DNA of 64,000 bases. It comes from Diacronema lutheri. Lineage: Eukaryota; Haptophyta; Pavlovophyceae; Pavlovales; Pavlovaceae. Positions 1 to 9,130 of this stretch are shown piece after piece. The position numbers and the translations under genes were made by a program. The stretch covers positions 62,001 through 126,000 of the forward strand of contig JAGTXO010000039.1 of the NCBI GenBank assembly GCA_019448385.1, written 5' to 3'. Below the pieces are notes generated by a model. That model saw nothing but the letters and a program-made list of their open reading frames with translations. It ran no database searches and was not told the origin of the DNA. Within the stretch, counting starts at the first letter, position 1; each line of letters opens with the position of its first letter.

Positions 1-3000
1 GGCGGAGTGAGATCGGGCCCTTGCTCAAGAAGCTGTCGGTGAGCGTCACGGATGGCCCGAAGGGCATCCTCGACGAGGCCAACTTCTTTGTCTCGTTCTC
101 GCTCTGGGTGCAGGGCAGCTTGAGCGTGGAGAAGGACGAGTTCATTCTCCCACCGATTCGCTTTGCGTCCGACGTGCTCGACTCAGAGGCGCTCTCGCAG
201 TACGAGGAGCGAGCGCTGTGGGACCGGAGGCTCGCGGCGTCAAAGGCGAGAACCCTCGAGGAGGAAGGCGGGGACGACGGCGAAGCTGGCAACCAGCACG
301 GCAACCTTGCGTCCCTCGCGGTCGCACTGAACATGCAGCTTGTCGCAAGCGGCACACCGTTGGACGACGCAGCGCAAGACGGCGCGCCTGCTTCGGCTGG
401 TGAAGATGTCGCGGGCGCGGAGGCACGTCCCAACGAGGCCGAGGAGGCGATTGCTGCGGCTGCGCGCGAGAAGGAGCAGGCGACGCTCGTCAACAGACTG
501 CGCATCGACCACATGCTGCATCAGATCCGGCGCAAGAAGGCGGCGCTGGACGCCGCTGGGCAGCGTTACGCGCCGGTTGACGTGTCCGACGCCATCCTGC
601 TGCTCGAGGACGCCGCCGACGACACGACGATGATCAAAAAGCAGGAGTTCATCACATGGTCCGAGGAGGTCATCGGGATCAAGTGGACCGGTGGGGAGGA
701 GGTCACGTGGTTTGAGCTCGAGATCGCGCTCGCCGACCGCCGCAAAGCGGCTGACGGCACGTCCGGGCTTTTCAGCTTCTTCGACCGCCTGTGGCACGGT
801 ACGAACGACGCCGAAGTGGCGTGGTACATCTTTGACCCCAAATCGCCCACCCTTCTTTACCTGCGCTGCGTATTTGCGGCGGTGGCGATCTACTACTTCT
901 TCTTCGTGCCCATCCGCATCTCGTTTCACCCGCACGTGCGCGACATGGCGTGGGTGGCAGCGTTGGACTACACGTGCGACGCGTTGTGCTACGTGCAGAT
1001 CTGCGCCACATTCTTCATGCCGTACGTCAACAAGAAGGGCGTGATGACTTCATCGCTTGAGAAGATCAGGCGGCATTATCTCGCAAACCGCTTTGGCTGG
1101 GATGTCGCGGCGACGTTCCCGCTTGACCTGCTCACCATCGCGGTGCTCTCGAGCGACGACGCTGCCGTGCTCGTGCCATGGCTGAGAGTGCCTCGCTTGT
1201 TGCACTTGCTCAACTTCACGACGCTCTTGTCAGCGTGGTCGTCCAAGTTCGAGGAGGCCAACACAAAGATTGTGCTTGTCAGGCACTTCGTCACGCTCGT
1301 CATCTTCTTGCACTACAATGCGTGCGCGTGGAACATGGTCGGCTTCGATTCTGCAGTCGACAACTCGCTCAAGCACCGCTGGCCGGACGACTTTTACAAC
1401 GTGCAGTTTCGCGGCTTCACGAGCGTTACTGCGTCCCACCTCCCCGACGATTGGTCCCTGGGGCACCAGTGGCTGGTGTGCGCCTTTTGGTCGACATGCA
1501 TGCTCGTCTCGCAAGGGCACAACATTGTCTACGGCAATTTTGCCGAGATTGGCTTTGCGCTCTTCCTCTGTACCTTGAATCTGACTGTTTACGCGATCAT
1601 CGTCGGGCAAATATCGGTGCGTGCGCCGCGCCGATGCGTTCCCCGCGTGCAATCACAGCGAGTCTGAACGCACGCGGTACGATACGCTGGACGACCACTC
1701 GTGCGCGCGCTTGTCGCGCAGACGATGGTCATGAAGCGCGACGAGGATAATTTGGCCAAGCGGCTTCATCTCGAGGCGGTGCAGGGCTATGTGACGTCTC
1801 TGTCGCTGCCCGACGAGCTCGTGCACGAGATCAAGCACCACTTCACGGCGAAGGTCTCAGGATTGTCGCACGACGTGGACGACGATGGCCTGCTCTCGTC
1901 TCTGCCCCTTCCACTCAAGGTCGATGTCAAACGCACAATCTGCAAGGCGACCGTTGCCAAGACGCTCGCGCTCGACGGCTGCGACGAGGCCTTCATCGAC
2001 GCGTTCTGCGTGCAGCTCAAAGAAGGGTTTTATGAGGCGGTAAGCGCCGGACCATGTGCGAACACACCGCAACGCCACAAAAGCCGCGTGTGCACGCGCA
2101 CGAACACACGCGGACGCCCTCTTCCCTTTCTCATGCCTGTTCCGTTCCCGGCCATTGCACTCGCGATGTTTGCCAGGGCGAGAGCGTGTACCGCACAAAC
2201 GAGGTCAGCCAAAAGATTTACGTGGTCAAGTCGGGCGTTGTCGAGGTGTTTGTCGTGCTGGCGTCGTCCGACGAGGACGGAAAGGACGAGGAGGTCCTTC
2301 AGTTCAAGGCGATTAACGGCGACGCTGTCGGCGAAATTGCCTTCGTCTTCAATATGCGCCACAGCAACAATGCGCGCGCATCGCTCTCCGGATCTGCCGT
2401 CAATTTCGAGCTGACGCGCGAGGATTTCCGTGATCTGCTCAAGTACTTCCCAGAGCAGGTGTGGACTGGTCCAGTCAACGTCCCGCGCGCACAATCGTCA
2501 TCCGCACGCATGCGTTTCGCGATTTCCGCGCACGGTGTGCATTACGACGAGAAACGCCCTTCCCCCCCCCCCCCCCCCCCCCCCATCTTCCCCTGGGGTC
2601 CTCGTGCGTGCGCCAGGACGAGGTGCTGATGCGGAATATTGTGCGCGAGTGGGACGCGGACGGCCCAGGAGGTGACAACAAGAGCGTACGCTCGAAGAGC
2701 TCGCGAACTAGCCGTGGGACGAAGAAGACCGCAAACAGCAAAGGCGGAGACAGCGTTGCGCCCAGCGTCAGCGCGAAGGGCTCTCGGATGTCGGCGAGTG
2801 ACAAGCGCTCGTCGCGCTCGCGCGGCGCAAGCACCGTCGTCGACAAGAATGCCATCGACAACGACGCAAAGATCTACAAGCACATTCAGGATGCCAAAAG
2901 CAAGCGCGAGGACGAGTATACCGTGCGCCTCTGCGAGGCGTGCGCGCGCGGCGACATGGCTGCGGTGACCAGATTGATCGTCGACTACGAGATCAACGTC

Positions 3001-4716
3001 AACCGAGGAGACTATGACCAGAGGTTTGTCGCCCCAGCGAACATGGCAAAAGGGGTGGTAGCCGCGCACGCGCCCTTTCTTGACCCTGACCCGCAACTGT
3101 GGCGTCTTCGCTTCCATTGCGGCGCGGCGCGCCCGGCAGGACGCCACTGCACCTGGCGGCTTGCGAGGGCAAGATGGAGGTGATGGAGCTGCTCATCAAG
3201 GAGGGTGAGTGGCTGCCTGCGGCGCCGCTGCGTACTTACCCTTTCTCCGCTCACCCATTGTGAGCCCCGCCGCACCCCGCGCACAGGAGCGGATGTGCAC
3301 GCGCGCGATCGCTACCACGGCACACCGCTTACCGACGCCATCCGTGAGAAGCACATCAAGTGTGCCGAGCTTTTGCGCGCGCAGGGCGCGAGCCTGGTCA
3401 ACGAACAAATGGCCTCTAAGGTGTGCGCCGCAGGGGCGAACGGCGACCTGCCAGCCCTTATGAAGCTCCTCGAAAACGGAGCCGACATCCTTGCGCACGA
3501 CTATGACGGCCGCACGGCGCTTCATCTCGCGTGCGCCGAGGGCCACATCACGCTCGTGCAAAAGCTGCTCGAATTCAAGGCGGACATCCACGCGCTCGAT
3601 CGCTTTGGTCAAACGCCGCTGCAGGACGCGTACAGACACGAGCAGGTGGAGATTTCTGAGCTTTTGCTGAAGCGCGGCGCGAAGCTTGGCGTGCTCGACG
3701 CCGCGGACAAGTACTGCATCGCCGCTGCAAAGGGGAACGCCGATCGACTGTCTAGCCTCATTTACCACGGGTGCGACGTGAACGCGTACGACCAGTACGG
3801 GCGCACCGCACTGCACCTGGGTTCGAGCAACGGCAACGTGCTCATCTGCCACATGCTCATGGAGCCGGCTCGGAAGGTCAATCTCAACCAGATTGACCAC
3901 TGGGGAAACACTCCGCTCGACGACGCGATCCGCCACGGGCACCGCGTCATCCAGCTGCTGCTCGAGCAGCACGGCGCCAAGCGCGCCGCGGATGTCCCAA
4001 GCGGAAAGCCGTACGCAATCGTTGCGCGCCGCAGCCTCGTGACAACGGAGAGCGAGGAGTACGCCACCCAGACGGAGCTTGAAAGGGACATCAAGCAGGC
4101 TGTCGAGGAGCTGAACGAGTCGCGGCGCATTGCGACCAAGGTGCGCAAGTTGCTGATGGAGGTGATCGTGCGCGAACGCAGGCGCGAAGCACTCGCAAAT
4201 GTGCCTGCCACTTTCTGGGAGGAGCTGCGCACGTTCATCGTTGACAGTGTCGCCGCGCAGCGATGGCTTGGCTCGCTGAAAGAGCTGCGCGCAAAGGTTC
4301 TCAAGCTCCGCGCGGTCACGCGGTCGCACAGCCTCGAGGCACTCATGCACACGCCTGACGTGCAAAACTGCCTGCTCAACATGGACAAGATCGTCTCGCT
4401 CGCGGTAAATCATTTGCGTATCAAGGCGCCCGGCGAGCTGCGCTCCGACGGTGGCGCACCCGGCGACGGGGCGTCGGTCGCCGGCATGGCCGACGCGACG
4501 TCGTCTGAGGATGAGATGGACGATCCGCCGCAACGCGCTGAGTCGGCGCGCGCGGCTGGCGCGGCTGCAGCCGCTCCGAGCGCTGCAAGCGCAGGTGATC
4601 TCCAAGCGCGCGAGCCCGCAGCCGCGTCGGCGGGTGCAGACGTGGCGGAGCGCGGCGAACCTGTGGCTCGACCGAGCTACGCGCCGGAGCGCAGGGCTCA
4701 GGGTCCCGAAGTATAG
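1..4716 (+). CDS. CNG/SKOR-type cation channel with ankyrin repeats (5' partial)
   Basis: Six exons read through: 1-1616, 1722-2039, 2177-2458, 2617-3023, 3140-3204, 3287-4716, all with GT-AG introns of 82 to 158 bp; the frame is open at the left edge, so the start lies outside. About 1371 residues are visible. In order: an acidic N-terminal region, a six-helix channel core (roughly 840-1616), a C-linker (1722-2039), a cyclic-nucleotide-binding fold (2177-2458, 'YVVKSGVVEVF'), a basic Ser-rich linker, six to seven ankyrin repeats (2920-4000), and a helical tail. This order is that of plant SKOR/AKT potassium channels. Two oddities: S4 has few arginines ('VPWLRVPRLLHLL'), and the pore has VSQGHN (about 1506-1523) where TVGYGD is expected. 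Ion selectivity therefore cannot be assumed. It would act in a membrane and may be gated by nucleotide binding. Confidence 0.85.
2562..2584 (+). repeat. Poly-C run in channel intron 3
   Basis: A run of 23 C lies in intron 2459-2616, about 32 bp before the acceptor. It could serve as a pyrimidine tract. Such runs also mark places where length calls are unreliable. Confidence 0.9.
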
Positions 4717-5304
4717 GATATGCTACAGTGAAGTCAGGAAGTAGACAGTTTCAGATGCACACCAATGCCCGTTCACGTCTGTCGAGGTGGGCTTGCGCCC
4801 AAGTGCACGAACTTTACAACATGATTCTGCGATATCATCTATACCTTCTAGAAACGCGCAAAAAAGTCAGCTGTGCTGTCAAGAGCGGCACTCTGTTTCT
4901 GTTTCTGCGTGCTCAAGCTTTGCGAGCTTTCCACGCCATGCCCCGCATGACAGCCGGCCTTCGACGGCGCGCCGCCCGAGCAGCAGCAAGGCCAGTCTAC
5001 GCGTTTTCACAGGAAGCACCATCTCTATTCTATCTTGGCACGCCGCAATTTCCGACCAGCGCATCTTGGTCGTTCTTACTTAACGGCCAACAAGCAAACG
5101 TTTCGAAAACCGGAGGAAACGCCGATCGTTAAACGCGTCTACGCTGATGCATGCAGCTTGCGAGGAGAGCGCGCGCCGTCGCCTGACATGCGCTGATCGG
5201 AAATCGCGGCGTGCCAAGAAAGAATAGGAGCTTCGCGTTGTCGCGCTGTAGTCTGGAGATAAACGGCAGAACGTGTTTTTCCTCTCTATCTGGGCAGGGC
5301 TGCG
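4717..5304. other. Intergenic stretch with an inverted repeat
   Basis: No convincing gene. The stretch is less GC-rich than its surroundings. It holds an imperfect inverted repeat listed separately at 5024-5233. Confidence 0.6.
5024..5233. repeat. Imperfect inverted repeat, MITE-like
   Basis: Arms of about 40 bp at 5024-5064 and 5188-5233 are reverse complements with a few mismatches; the core 'cttggcacgccg' is exact. The spacer is about 123 bp. No open frame lies between the arms. A small non-autonomous element or a cruciform-forming site would both fit. Confidence 0.7.
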
Positions 5305-5742
5305 ATGTTGCGGGCATGCGCCGAGCTTGGCGACTTGTTCGCCCGAGTGGCTCTCGACCCGGGCAATTTCTGCCTGCTCGCCGAGTATGTCGCTGTCGAT
5401 GACATGGTGAAGCGCCTCGAAGCAGCGGCGGCGGCCGACGCGGAGCTGATTGCTGCCGGCGCCGAGCTGACCGCCGTGATCGCGTCGGGCGACCTGGTCC
5501 AACTCCTGGCCGCAACTCGCGCAAAGCTGGCGGCCAAGGGCGCGGCGGACGCGGCCAGGGGCGCGATGGACGCGCATACACTCGCACGCTCGAGCGACCA
5601 GCTACTGTTGCGTGCACTACTGCGCCAGCGAATGCGCAGTCGGCGGTGGCCACCACGGGAGCGACCGGGCCATCGACAACGCGCGGGACGGCATCGAGCG
5701 AGACGACGCGGACGCGGACGTGGACGTGGACTTCTTTTGTAG
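5305..5742 (+). CDS. Possible alanine-rich helical protein, unrecognised
   Basis: A 145-codon frame from an ATG at 5305. The first 110 residues look like an amphipathic, Ala/Leu/Asp-rich helical protein with balanced charge. The last 35 residues become arginine-rich and look like a wrong frame. At about 5640-5740 the next frame carries an acidic stretch (DDADADVDVD), so an unmapped splice may join the two. I recognise no family. It stands alone, with no neighbour that suggests a role. It could equally be chance coding in GC-rich DNA. Confidence 0.3.
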   Translation: MLRACAELGDLFARVALDPGNFCLLAEYVAVDDMVKRLEAAAAADAELIAAGAELTAVIASGDLVQLLAATRAKLAAKGAADAARGAMDAHTLARSSDQLLLRALLRQRMRSRRWPPRERPGHRQRAGRHRARRRGRGRGRGLLL

Positions 5743-6329
5743 TCACGCGAGGAAGAGGGCGTCGTCACCGCGACCGGCCGCAAGCCTTGCCCTGCGCGCG
5801 AACGCGGCGAGCGCCGCACGCGGCGAGCATGTACAGGGCGCGAGGGCGCCCTGTCGACATTTTCTCGCCGAGTTCTTTCGAAGCTGACGACTTAGTAGGT
5901 GCCAATCAACGCGGGCCGTCGAGGCCGACCCGACCCCACCGCGCCCACCGGTATTTCAATCTAAACCCTAAAGTCGAATTTTATCCAGGTTCGCCACAAC
6001 TTTTGCAGTCGCCAACAGCGGCGGCGCTCCAAAATCAAGCACGAGGAGCTTTTGCTTGCTTTGGGCACGCTCGGACCTGATCTCCGCATTTAGCCCTCGG
6101 AAGCCGCCGCTCGCCGACCCACGCTCACGGGCCGCAGCCGCGACGCGTCACTGCCTCGCAAATGTGTATTTCGTGCAGCGGCGCCTCGATGCATTGTTGC
6201 CGCTGCGGTCGCGAATGTTATTCAGAGCCTCAACGAGTGGTCGTCTGGGCTGGCTTGAATCCTCAAGACACTCTCTTATACGGCAGAACGAATGCACGCA
6301 CCAACCAGCCCGGTCGTTGCTCGAGCGCT

Positions 6330-6465
6330 TCATGCGCCACGAGCTCGCCGCGTGTGTCATGCGCGGTTATGCGCAGCTGCTCCTTGCGCGCGCGTGCAAT
6401 CTTTGCGACGAGTCGCTGTCGCAGCGCCTGGCTGACCTGACGGCGCAGGCGGACGTCGACGCGTG
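6330..6465 (+). pseudogene. Coding-like fragment, copy 1 of a small duplication
   Basis: The plus-strand frame reads through 'MRGYAQLLLARA' and 'ESLSQRLADLTAQAD'. A second copy at 7108-7240 reads 'VRGHAQQLLARA' and 'ESLSQRQAILAAQAD'. Similarity at protein level with DNA divergence suggests a once-coding sequence that was copied. The surrounding frame (6056-6631) shows no domain I know. It may be an exon or relic of a larger gene. Confidence 0.4.
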
Positions 6466-6658
6466 CGACGGACTGCATAGCGTGTTTCGCATGCACGCGG
6501 GCGCTAGCATACAACCGGAGACACGCGTCTATGCGGCACGAGGCCCTTCGATGTCCGAACCGGCCGGCCGTATTGCTTCAGGCCTCGCTGTCCTGCGCTG
6601 TGCGCAGGGACAGGGCGGTGCCTCGACGTGAGCACGGTCAGTATGTTTTGATTGTGAA

Positions 6659-6691
6659 GCAGAAATATTCCTGCCCACAAAATATTTCTGC
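6659..6691. terminator. Perfect 11-bp hairpin
   Basis: 'gcagaaatatt' (6659-6669) and 'aatatttctgc' (6681-6691) are exact reverse complements around an 11-base loop. The AT-rich stem stands out in GC-rich DNA. A transcript-end or transposon-tip role is only a guess. Confidence 0.4.
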
Positions 6692-7107
6692 CCCGCATGA
6701 CAAACAACATGCGCTTCTCTTTATCTCCTTTTTCTCCCTTTTTTTCAACTTGATGTAGTTGTGGATTGCACCATGCGAGCTCGTGGTCTTGCCGTGCGTC
6801 AAAGCTCATTCAAGCGCGTTCTGCGATTGCCGCTGCGCCGGTTCGAGCGACCTGTCGGTCAGCCAAGTGCAGAGTCCAGCCGCGCTGCTGCTCATCTCAC
6901 GAGTTGGCACAACGATGGCGCAGATCCTGGCCGCGCGTCGGCAGCTGTGCTCCGCTCACAGTACGGGGCGTCTTTCGTCGCGCGCACGCGACGTATGAGG
7001 CAATCAAGGGTGCAGCCTCCCCTCCCCAACTCAACCGCCCTTGCGACGCTCGAGCGCACAGCGGTGCTCACTACAACGCGGTGCTCGCTCCCTCCCAAAG
7101 GCGTCAT

Positions 7108-7240
7108 TAAGACCAGCGTACTCGCCAATTGCGTCGTGCGCGGTCACGCGCAGCAGCTCCTCGCGCGCGCGGACATGGCGCCCGGCGAGTCGCTGTCGCA
7201 GCGCCAAGCTATCCTGGCGGCGCAGGCCGATGTCCTATGC
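7108..7240 (+). pseudogene. Coding-like fragment, copy 2 of a small duplication
   Basis: This is the partner of 6330-6465, about 780 bp downstream in the same orientation. The frame stops soon after the shared block. Function unknown. Confidence 0.4.
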
Positions 7241-7547
7241 ACATGTTATTCTCCCTAAAGGCGCGAAGTGTTGCAAATTAGTCGCAAAAAACGCGCGAAC
7301 CAGCCAAAGCACAATTTTAGCTGACACATTTACACGTGATACCATGCCGTCCTCACGATCCCAGACTGCACGTTCCAATATATTTATATTTATCGTGACG
7401 GGCGCTTCAGGCTTTGGCAGCCGACTCCCCTCCCCGCCCCCTCTCTCAGGCGTGTGCCACACGCGCCGGCCAGCCCGGCCGCCGTCGCGACGCTCATGCG
7501 CGCACTACACCGTGGTGCTTCCTGTCTCCTTCCCCCCTTCCCCCCCT

Positions 7548-7575
7548 CCCCCCCCCCCCCCCCCCCCCCCCCCCC
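7548..7575 (+). repeat. Poly-C run
   Basis: 28 consecutive C, preceded by further C-rich sequence from about 7531. Not inside a recognised gene. Confidence 0.9.
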
Positions 7576-7892
7576 TCTTAACCTCCCACCGTGCCTCGCG
7601 CGCGATGTGCTGTACGCAACAGCCGTGCAAACGTGTGCACGCTACATTTCAGTACAGCGACAACGGCATCGAAGGGAGATCGGGCAAGTTTTCTTGACGG
7701 GCCAGCGGGACGACAGCAGCCCTGTCGAACGAGGTCGGTCCTAGACTGGCCCTGATTGTTCTGTCGAACGACCCGATAGGCCGTCGAACGCTCTGTTCGA
7801 TAGCCGTCACGAGAAAAGCAATCGTCGTGAACAGGCCACGCCACCGTCGCCCGCGCAGCCGCGCGCGCGCGCCTCGCCGCCCCCAAAACCCA

Positions 7893-8150
7893 CCGACCGG
7901 GGCGAAAAGTATGTTGTTCCTGGTGACGGCGCAGTCGATGGGCAGGGGCGGCGGGGCGCGCTGAACGCGGCCACCAGAACGCGAAAACGCAGCCGAAGGC
8001 GTCGTCGAGGCGGTCGGCATTCCGACCGGGGCGAAAAGTATGTTGTTCGTGGTGCCGGCGCAGTCGATGGGCAGGGGCGGCGGGGCGCGCTGAACGCGGC
8101 CACCAGAACGCGAAAACGCAGGCGAGGGCGTCGTCGAGGCGGTCGGCATT
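7893..8150. repeat. Two tandem copies of a 129-bp unit
   Basis: The segment 7893-8021 is repeated at 8022-8150 with only a few changes; both contain 'ggggcgaaaagtatgttgtt'. The unit is 43 codons long, so all frames stay in phase across both copies. A minus-strand frame passes through, but no known domain is visible, so a coding role is unproven. Confidence 0.85.
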
Positions 8151-8479
8151 CTGAACGCGCCGCCCCGATGGGGACCACGCGGTGGTCCCGGCGCAGGTGT
8201 ACATCACGCAAATCTATGGGTGGCGTCCCTGCAGTCGTGTTGTCCGACCCAGGCGCAGGTGCGTTCTCCTCAACAGTCTGTCCTGAAAAACTCTGGCCAG
8301 CTGAGATTTGAGCCGTTGCGCGAAGGGCCCACGAGAGAAAGCGGCCGGCGACGTCCACTGGGCGCTCGCCCAGCGCCGCGCGCGCATGCAGCACAATGTG
8401 CGCGCAGCCGCGTACAAGCCCGAGCATCCGCTTTCGCTCGCGCGCCAGCAGCATTGACTCAGACGCGAGAGCGAGCGCC

Positions 8480-9055
8480 TCACTTGACGTACGAGAGGAA
8501 CTCAGTCAGGTCCTTGTCCAGCTTGCTCGTGAAGCGCGCAATGGACGTGATCTTCTTGGGGCTACGCGTCGTGCCCTCCTTGAGCGAGACCAGCGAGTCG
8601 AGCTCTGAGAGGTCCTGGATGACATTGCGCACGAGCCGGTCCGACTGCTTTTGGAAGTCCTCGGAGAAGACCGTGCCGACCGAGTTGAGTGCTGTCCGCA
8701 GCTCTGCGCGGTTGAATGACGCGACGATCGGCTTGATGTCCGATTGCGGCTCGGCGGCAAACTTGGCGGCAAGCTCCTTCGCCAGCGCCGCGTACTTGGC
8801 CAGCTTCGTCAGGTCCGCCTGCACGCCGCTCGAGCCGAGGACATCCTTGTCCACGTCGCCCTTACCGGGCATCGCATCGCCAAAGCCGAGGTTGGTCACG
8901 TATCCGGCACGCGAGGGCGAGACCGCGACAAAGGCGGAGGCGGCGACGGCGGTCGCAGTCTGCATGACGAACCCGCGCCGGGCCGTCACCTGCGAGCCCG
9001 CGACGGGCGGCTGCACGAGGCCGACTGCCGCGAGCGCGAGCGCAATCATCGTCAT
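8480..9055 (-). CDS. psbQ: PsbQ-like oxygen-evolving enhancer protein
   Basis: Intronless, 191 aa. The N-terminus is hydrophobic, then 'TARRGFVMQTATAVAAS' gives a twin-arginine pair and a second hydrophobic stretch ending 'SPSRAG', the pattern of a plastid signal plus a Tat-type lumen signal. The mature part (about 140 aa) is mostly helical and matches the PsbQ/OEE3 four-helix type ('GYVTNLGFGDAMPGKGD' at its start). The product would sit on the lumen side of photosystem II and stabilise the oxygen-evolving complex. It is divergent from the SEL1L-like gene with 75 bp between start codons. A TatA gene occurs 45 kb away in the same window. Assignment rests on remembered algal PsbQ' proteins. 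Confidence 0.75.
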   Translation of the reverse strand: MTMIALALAAVGLVQPPVAGSQVTARRGFVMQTATAVAASAFVAVSPSRAGYVTNLGFGDAMPGKGDVDKDVLGSSGVQADLTKLAKYAALAKELAAKFAAEPQSDIKPIVASFNRAELRTALNSVGTVFSEDFQKQSDRLVRNVIQDLSELDSLVSLKEGTTRSPKKITSIARFTSKLDKDLTEFLSYVK

Positions 9056-9130
9056 CTCGCAGGCTTCGAGATTATTCGCCTAATATTCGCCGCGTACGAC
9101 CCGAAAACCCGGAAAACCGGCGGGGAAGCC
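9056..9130. promoter_or_regulatory. Short bidirectional promoter, psbQ-like / SEL1L-like
   Basis: Only 75 bp separate the two start codons. It includes an AT-rich core ('attattcgcctaatattcgc') and 'ccgaaaacccggaaaaccgg' (about 9100-9119). No canonical TATA box is clear. Confidence 0.5.

Larger units (their letters stand above)
5743..8479. other. Gene-poor region with duplicated fragments and repeats
   Basis: No complete gene is supported. The region contains an 11-bp hairpin (6659-6691), two related coding-like fragments (6330-6465 and 7108-7240), a poly-C run (7548-7575) and a 129-bp tandem duplication (7893-8150). Frames here are short or lack recognisable domains. Confidence 0.55.

Noticed and set aside
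3196-4605. 469-codon minus-strand frame opposite the ankyrin exon
   Set aside because: Antisense shadow; the plus strand has clear ankyrin repeats in the same place.
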